Positions 1-5,655 of a stretch of 30,501 bases of DNA are shown here, in pieces. Location: positions 1-30,501 of IMG/VR virus record IMGVR_UViG_3300021957_006103; one strand, 5' to 3'. Within the stretch, counting starts at the first letter, position 1, and every line of letters starts with the position of its first letter. The translations under genes and the position numbers were made by a program. Below the pieces are notes generated by a model. That model saw only the letters and a program-made list of their open reading frames with translations, ran no database searches and had not been told where the DNA came from. The stretch is from a virus.

Positions 1-637
1 ATTTATGCAGAAGATTACCAGCAGAATCTTTAATGTCTAAGGTAATGCTAAACATATCTTTACAATCTGATTGATATGATGTTGAACTGCATAGAGGGAC
101 TTGAAGATTTGAACTATCTGCATGCACATGAGCACCATATGTAATATCAAACCCCTGATTGATTTCACTCTGTGTCATTTGATTGAATAAATCAACAGTC
201 TGTTTTGCAGTACCGCCGCCTGTAGATTGATTGCCCGTCTCTAAACAATTACCGCCACCAGGTCCACACGTATCACCTATAAATGTGCTTCCACTCGTGC
301 TCCAGTTTGGTGCAGTGGTTGTATTCGTGCTTCCTTCAAACCCAGGATTAGATAGATAATTTTTTGAAGTTACGGTAGATGTTGATTCAGATGTGACCTC
401 TTCTATAGTCGTTGTGGTATGAACTTCTAGTCCACCACCCAGACTCTCGACCGTCGTTTCTTCTGATACAATCGTTCCGCCGTTTGGCCCAACCTCCTGT
501 GCATTAGAATAAGAAGGGTATACCAAAACAAGTAGGAACACCAAAGAAGCAACCAGCACCGAGCAAACCAACGCCCAAGATGGTAAGTGGTGTTCTGTAG
601 TCTTCGTATTCGTGCTCATCAGAGTCAACGTAATCAT
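1..637 (-). CDS. Secreted, Thr/Ser/Gly-rich protein, C-terminus off the left edge
   Basis: The frame is open from an ATG at 637 to the window edge, so at least 212 residues are present and the C-terminus is missing. The start directly follows the stop of the upstream gene at 638; a second in-frame ATG lies at 619. After a polar stretch there is a hydrophobic segment (about residues 23-44) ending in an Ala-Gln-like cleavage site, which looks like a signal peptide or N-terminal anchor. The rest is rich in Thr, Ser, Gly and Asn. It contains a segment beginning NYLSNPGFEG and followed by a W-S-T-S-G stretch, reminiscent of beta-sandwich carbohydrate-binding modules. It is last in the lysis-cassette transcript. 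A surface or adhesion role is inference; no family was identified. Confidence 0.75.
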   Translation of the reverse strand, partial: MITLTLMSTNTKTTEHHLPSWALVCSVLVASLVFLLVLVYPSYSNAQEVGPNGGTIVSEETTVESLGGGLEVHTTTTIEEVTSESTSTVTSKNYLSNPGFEGSTNTTTAPNWSTSGSTFIGDTCGPGGGNCLETGNQSTGGGTAKQTVDLFNQMTQSEINQGFDITYGAHVHADSSNLQVPLCSSTSYQSDCKDMFSITLDIKDSAGNLLHK

Positions 638-1150
638 CTACTGGTTGCTCTCTTGTGGAAAAGGGTCATCGTTATTTGGCACCTCCGAGCCTTTCCTGCT
701 TGAGACCATTAGCTTTGCCCCAGACGGAATATCTTGTGGGTTCTTTTTCCATTCTGCAAGTGCCTTGTCTCCAATTGCCCCTTTATATGGACATGGTGTA
801 CCAGCCATAATCATAGCGTCAAACACTCTTGCATCTTGACACATAGTTGATACTGCAGCGACCTTCATTCCCATACCATATAAAGAGCGAGCGAGTTTTA
901 ACCTTTCACAGTTCTCATCCGTAACAGTGATACCAGAAGCAATTCCAAGGATTTGAGTTTGAACTCCCGCGCTATAGGCTGTTTTACATACATCTGAATT
1001 GTTTATTACAATAGATGGTGCTGATGCGGTCGGTGGAGTTTTATCTACAGTAACAGTGCCGCTAGATACGGTAGATACTGTGTTAGTTTGTGCTAAAGCA
1101 GAAGTGCTAATAATTAAAGTAAGAAAAAGAATCGTAAACAGTCGAAGCAT
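638..1150 (-). CDS. Secreted small protein of unknown function
   Basis: This 170-residue protein has a clear signal peptide: MLRLF, a hydrophobic core, then ALAQ with likely cleavage before TNT. The mature part starts with a Thr/Val/Ser-rich stretch (about residues 21-45) containing the phrase TPPTASAPS. It continues with a compact region with four cysteines (near 55, 81, 104 and 120) that could form disulphides in the periplasm. It ends in a polar tail. It sits between the o-spanin-like lipoprotein, one base upstream, and the secreted protein at 1-637, so all belong to one transcript. I think similar proteins occur in marine phages, but no function can be assigned. Export and position suggest a role at the cell envelope or virion surface. 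Confidence 0.75.
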   Translation of the reverse strand: MLRLFTILFLTLIISTSALAQTNTVSTVSSGTVTVDKTPPTASAPSIVINNSDVCKTAYSAGVQTQILGIASGITVTDENCERLKLARSLYGMGMKVAAVSTMCQDARVFDAMIMAGTPCPYKGAIGDKALAEWKKNPQDIPSGAKLMVSSRKGSEVPNNDDPFPQESNQ

Positions 1151-1552
1151 CTACTTCTCCTTGCTATTTTGATTCCCCTCCTGTGTAGATTCAGTTGCCT
1201 TTTTATAAAAAATTATAATCTCTTTTTGTTGTAATATAAATCTTTTAATTTCTTGCATATTTAATGCAAGCATTTCGTAAGTTTTTGGCGTTATAGCATA
1301 AAAAACAAATTCCTCATTATTTTGTTCTTTCTGTATTTGTGTCAAAAACTTTTGTAAATTATCCTTATTTACAACGTCAAAATGAAGTTTATCTAATAAT
1401 AGAGGTTTAGGATCGGAGGGGGCGATAATCTTATTCTCTACGGGTTTAGAAAAAACATCTAATTTTTTTACAGTATCACAAGCAGTCAGTAATAATACTA
1501 CACTACTTACTAGGAGTAGGTTTTTTAGCACCAGAAATCTCCTCAAGTTCAT
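1151..1552 (-). CDS. Lipoprotein, probable o-spanin
   Basis: The N-terminus carries a short basic region (NLRR), a hydrophobic stretch and the lipobox LLTAC (cysteine about residue 25), so the 133-residue precursor should be lipidated and sent to the outer membrane. The gene begins 50 bases inside the i-spanin-like gene in another frame, the overlapping arrangement common for spanin pairs. The mature domain (about residues 50-130) is helical and charged and ends in a Gln/Asn/Lys tail; it lacks the proline-rich sequence of lambda Rz1. The call rests on lipobox, size and overlap, not on sequence similarity. In the spanin model it would meet the inner-membrane partner across the periplasm and fuse the membranes after the endolysin has acted. 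Confidence 0.65.
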   Translation of the reverse strand: MNLRRFLVLKNLLLVSSVVLLLTACDTVKKLDVFSKPVENKIIAPSDPKPLLLDKLHFDVVNKDNLQKFLTQIQKEQNNEEFVFYAITPKTYEMLALNMQEIKRFILQQKEIIIFYKKATESTQEGNQNSKEK

Positions 1553-1898
1553 TAATCAAATTAGTAGTTCCTTGATTTATTTTTTTCTCCATCAAGGCGG
1601 GTTTTGCTCTACTTAATTCTTCTAAGTCATGTCTACGAAGTTTTGAAGAAAGTTTTTTATATCCATCCTCTGCTTCACTTAATTTATTTTGTAGATTACC
1701 TACTAATTGTGCTTGTTTTTGGAAGTTTTCTTCCATAGATTTAATTGCTTCTTTTTGTGAAGAAACAGCTGTCTCAAGCTTTGCGTTGTTTTCATACAAA
1801 GCAGCAATCTTAGCCTGAGAATCTTTGTAATATAAAATAAAGCCCCCTGCCATTACTGCCATAACAACAAAAGACATAATTGCTAATTTAAATCCCAT
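1503..1898 (-). CDS. Inner-membrane coiled-coil protein, probable i-spanin
   Basis: This 131-residue protein has one N-terminal transmembrane segment (about residues 4-24) followed by a long charged heptad-like helix (about 26-100) and a short Pro/Lys tail. That is the plan of class I i-spanins (Rz type): signal anchor in the inner membrane with a periplasmic coiled coil. The lipoprotein gene overlaps its 3' end. It lies 43 bases after the Na+/Pi-like gene and in the same direction as the endolysin, so the lysis genes form one transcript. No good Shine-Dalgarno sequence precedes the ATG at 1898. The start codon lies inside a strong hairpin (see 1887-1921), so its translation may be controlled or delayed. 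Confidence 0.7.
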   Translation of the reverse strand: MGFKLAIMSFVVMAVMAGGFILYYKDSQAKIAALYENNAKLETAVSSQKEAIKSMEENFQKQAQLVGNLQNKLSEAEDGYKKLSSKLRRHDLEELSRAKPALMEKKINQGTTNLINELEEISGAKKPTPSK

Positions 1899-1921
1899 AG
1901 AGTAATTCTATAGGATTTAAA
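1887..1921 (-). promoter_or_regulatory. Hairpin covering the i-spanin start codon
   Basis: TTTAAATCC (1887-1895) pairs perfectly with GGATTTAAA (1913-1921). After one mismatch ATAGA (1897-1901) pairs with TCTAT (1907-1911), closing on a five-base loop: 14 pairs in 35 bases. In the minus-strand transcript the ATG of the i-spanin-like gene (1898-1896) lies in the 3' arm, at the mismatch. No U-run follows, so it does not look like an intrinsic terminator. A start-codon-masking element is the simplest reading; function is inference. Confidence 0.5.
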
Positions 1922-1941
1922 CTTCGCCGTCAAATTTTTTA

Positions 1942-2418
1942 TTAAAATCTTCCAAGAAACCTTGCAATAGGGTGTACAAAAGGAAGTAAGGATACCGCCA
2001 TAAGTAAGTTCATACCGGTATGTGCTATTGCTATTCTTAGCGTATCGCCCTTAGGCATTCCGTCTGATACAAACAGACCGGCTAACCATATCGTTCCTGT
2101 TGTGCCAATATTTGCACCTAATACAGCTGCAATAGCAGCAGGTAATGGTACTGCTCCTGAAGCTACAAGCGCAATAATAGCTGTTGTACTTAAAGAAGAT
2201 GATTGCCATAGCAAAGTCATTATGATACCGCCGAGGAACATCCAATAGGGGTTATGAATAAAATAATTTAGATGTTCTAAATTACCCATTGATTTCATAC
2301 CACCCGAAAACATTTTTAGTCCAATGTAAAAAACTACCAAACCCACAAGAGCTGTGATTACTGGGTTACCTAATTCCATTTTTTTAACCTTTTTAATTAA
2401 TTTTTTTGTGTGTTCCAT
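1942..2418 (-). CDS. Single-repeat Na+/Pi-cotransporter-like membrane protein in the lysis cassette
   Basis: The 158-residue protein carries the signature of one Na_Pi_cotrans repeat (NptA/SLC34 type): QSSS at residues 72-75 and GANIGTT at 101-107, with about four hydrophobic segments (near 18-38, 58-88, 92-116 and 132-156). Full transporters contain two such repeats in inverted arrangement, so this is half a transporter, or works as a dimer. The ATG shares a base with the endolysin stop (TAATG), giving tight coupling. The gene lies between endolysin and spanins, where a holin would be expected, and no other holin candidate is seen among the genes here. It may be a phosphate-uptake auxiliary gene or a transporter fold reused as a membrane-permeabilising protein; the sequence cannot decide. 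Confidence 0.8.
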   Translation of the reverse strand: MEHTKKLIKKVKKMELGNPVITALVGLVVFYIGLKMFSGGMKSMGNLEHLNYFIHNPYWMFLGGIIMTLLWQSSSLSTTAIIALVASGAVPLPAAIAAVLGANIGTTGTIWLAGLFVSDGMPKGDTLRIAIAHTGMNLLMAVSLLPFVHPIARFLGRF

Positions 2419-2861
2419 TATGAGATATTTCTCATCCTCTCCACAAGTCTTTCAGCTCTTGCACCAACTTGGCGATACCATTGACTATCCACCATTTCAT
2501 CGGCAGCTTCATTCCAGTTTCTGGAATCCACTCCCCGTTTCATTCCTACAAACTTGGAGAGCCTTGGTCGACCAAGATTGAACATCATATTAGCAATTAT
2601 TTGCTGAGCTTCTTCTGGCAGAGTGTCAAAGTCTGAGTAAAGGATGTTGCAGTCTCGCAAGACTGTTTCGATATCCGATTCGAAGGCTTCAGCGCATCTG
2701 TCAGCATCAACGGGGGTCCCCACTGCAAGTCCGTGTTCTGGGTCTGATTCCGTAACCAGATGACCGATACCAAAAGTAGGATAACCAAGGTGGTCAAGAT
2801 AAATCTCATAAACCACTCCTTCATCAATTTCTAATTGTTTTCTTAAATTATCAATATTCAT
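2418..2861 (-). CDS. Endolysin, T4-type lysozyme (GH24 muramidase)
   Basis: The protein hydrolyses the MurNAc-GlcNAc bond of peptidoglycan. The catalytic triad of T4 lysozyme is present with identical spacing: E14 in DEGVVY, D23 in YLDHLG and T29 in PTFGIGH. The C-terminal half keeps family features such as MMFNLGRPRLSKF and WYRQVGARAERL. I chose the ATG at 2861 (147 residues) because it aligns with the usual N-terminus and follows the upstream stop by one base; a longer reading frame would run 20 residues into the upstream gene. It is slightly shorter than the 164 residues of T4 lysozyme. No signal peptide is seen, so it needs a holin-like protein to reach the periplasm, possibly the membrane protein encoded immediately downstream. 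Confidence 0.93.
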   Translation of the reverse strand: MNIDNLRKQLEIDEGVVYEIYLDHLGYPTFGIGHLVTESDPEHGLAVGTPVDADRCAEAFESDIETVLRDCNILYSDFDTLPEEAQQIIANMMFNLGRPRLSKFVGMKRGVDSRNWNEAADEMVDSQWYRQVGARAERLVERMRNIS

Positions 2862-2862
2862 A

Positions 2863-3573
2863 TTAATTATATACCTTTTTTTTCCAAAGTTTTCTTCTAT
2901 AATAATCTTCTCTATCTTCAAACATTTCTTCTCTTTGCTTTTTAGTATCTGATAAAACCCGTGAGTCGTATAAAGTAGTTTTCTCTTTCCAATTATCTCT
3001 TTTAATAGGTATAACTTGAACTATTGGAGTACCTTTTTCTAAAAGTATTTCAGAGTTTGGAAGTAAAGAAGGGATAACAAAAGGAAAATTTACTACATTT
3101 TTATACCTATCCGTATCAACTAAACCAACTAAAGGCATAATCATTGTATCAAATCTATTAGCACAAGGCAAAAATAGAGTAGAATAATTAGGAGGTGTTT
3201 CAATTCTCCAAGGATTCATAAATTTTATGATTGGTAAATCTTCAAAAGGAACTCCTGGAACTTGGGTTTTTGGGTGGATTTCAATAGGCTTTATTTTATC
3301 TAAAAGACTTTTATGAGAATCATTTAGATATCTTAAAGTTATCTTATTATCAGAATCTCTTTTAATAATTAAATCTATATGTAATAAAAAAGTGTATCCT
3401 GCTGTCATTGCATCAACAAAAGGAATGCACTTTTTTATTGTCTGTACATTATCCTCTCCATAACCAGGAAGATTCTTAAACCAGGAAGGCATAAGTTTAG
3501 AGCTTGGAATAGGAGGTAAAATATAATCATTAGGTAATTCTTTTACCAAATGAAATTTTATTGATTTGTCCAT
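2863..3573 (-). CDS. Conserved phage-type protein of unknown function (DUF6065-like?)
   Basis: This is a 236-residue soluble protein. Visible features are an N-terminal PPIPSSKLMPSWFKNLP segment, KKCIPFVDAMTAGY (about residues 47-60), a HIDL segment, a central GVPFED...KFMNPW region, and a charged C-terminus with many Arg, Lys and Glu that looks helical. The alternating short beta-like strands with PW and GT turns suggest a cupin-like or beta-sandwich fold. I recall similar proteins in phages and marine bacteria, perhaps those called DUF6065, but cannot verify this. Its start overlaps the cysteine-rich microgene at 3558-3713 by 16 bases and its stop is next to the endolysin start, so it is co-transcribed with lysis genes. 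No function is proposed. Confidence 0.7.
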   Translation of the reverse strand: MDKSIKFHLVKELPNDYILPPIPSSKLMPSWFKNLPGYGEDNVQTIKKCIPFVDAMTAGYTFLLHIDLIIKRDSDNKITLRYLNDSHKSLLDKIKPIEIHPKTQVPGVPFEDLPIIKFMNPWRIETPPNYSTLFLPCANRFDTMIMPLVGLVDTDRYKNVVNFPFVIPSLLPNSEILLEKGTPIVQVIPIKRDNWKEKTTLYDSRVLSDTKKQREEMFEDREDYYRRKLWKKKVYN

Positions 3574-3713
3574 TCCTTTTCACACTCGCATTTTTTACAC
3601 AAACAGGGTTGAGTTTTATCTGTCATACCAACTCCAACTTCTTTAGTACAAAAAGAGCCATAACAGTGACATTTATGCCCACAAGTCGCACAATATCTTT
3701 CTTCACCTCTCAT
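3558..3713 (-). CDS. Cysteine-rich 51-residue protein, probable zinc-binding
   Basis: The ATG is at 3713 and the frame reads MRGEERYCATCGHKCHCYGS, then a linker, then a second cluster CLCKKCEC, ending at 3558. It holds nine cysteines (residues 8, 11, 15, 17, 22, 37, 39, 42 and 44) plus histidines at 13 and 16, enough for one or two zinc sites. A GAGGTGAAG-like purine stretch overlaps the start rather than preceding it. The gene fits exactly between its neighbours, overlapping the next gene's start by 16 bases, which supports coding. The pattern resembles the neighbouring 45-residue protein at 3733-3870, and the two may be diverged duplicates. Phage proteins of this size often bind host enzymes; that is inference. 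Confidence 0.65.
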   Translation of the reverse strand: MRGEERYCATCGHKCHCYGSFCTKEVGVGMTDKTQPCLCKKCECEKEWTNQ

Positions 3714-3732
3714 AACAATATTCCTTCTACAA

Positions 3733-3870
3733 TTATTTAGTACATAATTCGCATAAACAATGCTTACACACTACAATTTCTCCTAGTCGTTTATCCCAGG
3801 CATTATTTACTTCTTTTTTTAAAGAATTACCGCAATGAGACTCGTGTCCGCAGTTTTGGCATCTAGTCAT
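3733..3870 (-). CDS. Cysteine-rich 45-residue protein, probable zinc ribbon
   Basis: The frame starts MTRCQNCGHESHCG and ends VCKHCLCELCTK. A first CxxC (residues 4 and 7) with H9, H12 and C13 and a second CxxCxCxxC (35, 38, 40, 43) make a typical small zinc-ribbon or knuckle. The start codon overlaps the stop of the upstream DUF6321-like gene (ATGA), so it is probably translated by re-initiation. It shares the layout 'CxxCGH...C' and a C-terminal Cys cluster with the 51-residue neighbour 19 bases downstream. No catalytic residues are apparent. A protein- or nucleic-acid-binding role is likely but not shown. Confidence 0.65.
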   Translation of the reverse strand: MTRCQNCGHESHCGNSLKKEVNNAWDKRLGEIVVCKHCLCELCTK

Positions 3871-4229
3871 CTACGCTTAATACCTCTAACATAAGATTGA
3901 GATTTGGGAGGAGATTTTTTTGAACCTTTTGGTCCTGCCCAATAAACTTTATCAGCCCAGTAAGCAGCGCTCATTTTTCCTTTTGCAATGTTTTTTGCAT
4001 GACGAGCTTTAAAAGACTTGCGTGCTTCGGGAGAATAATTATGACCCATAGAAGAATCACCAAAATGAATTAACTTTATATTATCACCTTCTTTTGCTAA
4101 AACCATGCCTTTTTTCTTGGGACGATTGCTTCTGCGAGGTTTATTAAAGCCATCAAAGGTAGTACCTCTATACCTGATTTTTCCACTAGGAGTTCTTTCT
4201 ACTCCGGGATATTTAGTTTTTGCCATCAC
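3867..4229 (-). CDS. Basic phage protein, probable DUF6321 family
   Basis: This 120-residue, strongly basic protein contains KKGMVLAKEGDNIKLIHFGD, then MGHNYSPEARKSFKARHAKN and SAAYWADKVYW. I recognise this as a widespread phage protein family (DUF6321, as I recall), which normally has the same GDxxM-x-HNxS...ARxSF.ARH core. The function is unknown; the charge suggests nucleic-acid contact or a virion role. The N-terminus has two adjacent ATGs (4229 and 4226). The start overlaps the end of the upstream gene by 17 bases and the stop overlaps the zinc-ribbon gene downstream, so it is part of the tightly packed minus-strand operon. Confidence 0.8.
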   Translation of the reverse strand: MMAKTKYPGVERTPSGKIRYRGTTFDGFNKPRRSNRPKKKGMVLAKEGDNIKLIHFGDSSMGHNYSPEARKSFKARHAKNIAKGKMSAAYWADKVYWAGPKGSKKSPPKSQSYVRGIKRR

Positions 4230-4401
4230 TCGGCTCCTTATAACGAGATTTTATTTCTTGTACAATTTTCCACTGTTTTTGTGTTAACTGTGGATAAGAT
4301 TGCTGTGCTTTTATACATCCAAGTATAAACTCTCGTTCTTTATCCGTCAATTCTTTTTCCTGAAAAAATCGTTGTAATTCTAATTTAATTCTTCTTGTCA
4401 T
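4213..4401 (-). CDS. Small helical phage protein, unknown function
   Basis: From the ATG at 4401 the protein has 62 residues: a basic N-terminus (MTRRIKLEL), then ELTDKEREFILGC and LTQKQWKIVQEIKSRY. This is a two-helix pattern with an aromatic W near residue 44, common in small phage proteins. An upstream TTG at 4434 would extend it, but it lies inside the 36-residue gene next door and lacks a better ribosome site. It overlaps both neighbours by 17 bases, which supports coding. No family was identified. Confidence 0.55.
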   Translation of the reverse strand: MTRRIKLELQRFFQEKELTDKEREFILGCIKAQQSYPQLTQKQWKIVQEIKSRYKEPSDGKN

Positions 4402-4495
4402 CGTTCGTAGGCATTTGGTAAATAAAAGGATCAAGTTTTTTAAGTTTTCTCATTTTAAACCAAAATTTAATATTAAAAATAAACTCTTTAAACAT
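4385..4495 (-). CDS. 36-residue basic microprotein with a KKLDPFIY motif
   Basis: The ATG is at 4495 and the frame reads MFKEFIFNIKFWFKMRKLKK, then LDPFIYQMPTNDDKKN. The first half is an amphipathic, aromatic and basic helix; the (K/R)-x-x-DPFIY phrase is one I associate with very short proteins of marine T4-like phages. It overlaps the upstream 2OG oxygenase gene by 8 bases and the downstream 62-residue gene by 17, filling what would otherwise be the only gap in this operon. An internal ATG at residue 15 (MRKLKK) is an alternative start. Function unknown. Confidence 0.5.
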   Translation of the reverse strand: MFKEFIFNIKFWFKMRKLKKLDPFIYQMPTNDDKKN

Positions 4496-4982
4496 ATATA
4501 TTTTCCTCTGGGGTTACACATAAAGTAACTCTATGTAAATTAGATAAATTTAATACTCTATGTTCTTGACTTGTATTAAGAGCATAACTATAACCATTTT
4601 TATAAATATACTTACGCCGATCTTTAAACTCTATAAAACTTTCTTGTGTTCTTATAGACGTTATAAACGATTTATTAAATGTATCATGATTATCATCTAC
4701 ATGCCAAGGAATAGAACACTTTGCTTCTAAGATAGAAATATAACAGTGCTGAATATTTTTAATTCCAGTGTGTTTATGGATAGTATCAAACCAAGATGCA
4801 ACCTCTGGAAACTGAGTCATTATTGGAGAAGCTTTTCCTTCGACATAAATATCAAAACTTTTCCATTTAGGAGATAATTGATATCGAGTATTAAAAAAAT
4901 TTTCAGAATTAGAATAAATAAAATCTATTTTTTCTGGATTTACTGATAATACTGGAAGCGGTAGTTGTTTACACTGCTGCAT
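4488..4982 (-). CDS. Fe(II)/2-oxoglutarate oxygenase, Asp/Asn beta-hydroxylase type
   Basis: The 164-residue protein shows the double-stranded beta-helix facial triad: H94 and D96 in IPWHVDD and H141 in SQEHRVLN, with R151 in LHRVTL as the likely 2-oxoglutarate anchor. The spacing and the 'W-H-x-D...EHRV.N' pattern fit the aspartyl/asparaginyl beta-hydroxylase family, which hydroxylates protein side chains or small molecules. It needs iron, oxygen and 2-oxoglutarate and acts in the cytoplasm. The start overlaps the exonuclease gene by 14 bases. It is one of four such oxygenases in the window. The substrate is unknown; protein, glycan or nucleotide precursor are all possible. Confidence 0.75.
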   Translation of the reverse strand: MQQCKQLPLPVLSVNPEKIDFIYSNSENFFNTRYQLSPKWKSFDIYVEGKASPIMTQFPEVASWFDTIHKHTGIKNIQHCYISILEAKCSIPWHVDDNHDTFNKSFITSIRTQESFIEFKDRRKYIYKNGYSYALNTSQEHRVLNLSNLHRVTLCVTPEENIYV

Positions 4983-5655
4983 ATTGTTGTAACCGTAGTT
5001 TTAAATCTGATAAAAAAGGTACAGCAGTAGTTTCAAAACATTGAGGTTCTTTACCATCAACAGTAATTAATACAACTATATTTTTAATACCTGTTCCATA
5101 AAGTTCATTATGAGCTACAGCATAAGCGCAACACTGAATAAAGTAATCTTTAATTTGTTTTACATATTTTATTTTTTTAGAGGTTTTAAAATCAATAATA
5201 GAGGGAGTGCCATTCCATAAACCTACCATATCACAACGCCCAGCATATTGATATTTATTGCTCCATAAAACTTGTTCTTGCCCCCAGATCTCAGTAACTC
5301 CCGACTCAGTAATCTTAATTAGATCTCTTGACATCTGAATTACATCAGAAGATTCCTTTTTTAAATCAGATAAAATATCTTCTCCATTAAAATATCGTTC
5401 TGCGTATTCGTGTACTAAAGTTCCCCTATCTGTAGCTTCTTTAGAAATACGAGCAGCTTCTTCTTCTCCTACTCTATCTTTCCAAGCTTGTAACCAAGCA
5501 TTATTAGCTGTTTTTCCTAAAACAGTAGTAATACTTGGATAGTCTCCATCAGGAGTAAAATAGGTTCTACCAGTAGGTAGAGTATCTACACGCATATCAT
5601 AAGTATATTCATATTTTTTATTATGCAGATTTAATATGTTAAAGTTTGATTTCAT
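4969..5655 (-). CDS. PD-(D/E)XK exonuclease, RecB/Cas4 type
   Basis: The 228-residue protein has the core of phage RecB-like nucleases: a helix with GTLVHEYAERYF (residues 78-89, H82), D142 in AGRCDMVG, then D155 and K157 in SIIDFKTSK, and the downstream Q in FIQCCAYA. Together these give the metal site of the PD-(D/E)XK fold. Phage members degrade DNA 5' to 3' for recombination, or break down host DNA to supply nucleotides. The start overlaps the carbamoyltransferase gene by 17 bases and the end overlaps the 2OG oxygenase by 14. No single-strand annealing protein gene lies next to it. It is placed oddly between modification genes, which may only reflect packing. Confidence 0.82.
   Translation of the reverse strand: MKSNFNILNLHNKKYEYTYDMRVDTLPTGRTYFTPDGDYPSITTVLGKTANNAWLQAWKDRVGEEEAARISKEATDRGTLVHEYAERYFNGEDILSDLKKESSDVIQMSRDLIKITESGVTEIWGQEQVLWSNKYQYAGRCDMVGLWNGTPSIIDFKTSKKIKYVKQIKDYFIQCCAYAVAHNELYGTGIKNIVVLITVDGKEPQCFETTAVPFLSDLKLRLQQYAAV

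Noticed and set aside
612-839. Plus-strand 75-codon open frame
   Set aside because: Antisense to the signal-peptide proteins at 1-637 and 638-1150, both better supported.
2597-2827. Minus-strand 76-codon frame with a hydrophobic N-terminus, holin- or Rz-like
   Set aside because: Embedded out of frame inside the endolysin gene; the catalytic endolysin frame is certain. An embedded lysis peptide is possible but has no support beyond hydrophobicity.
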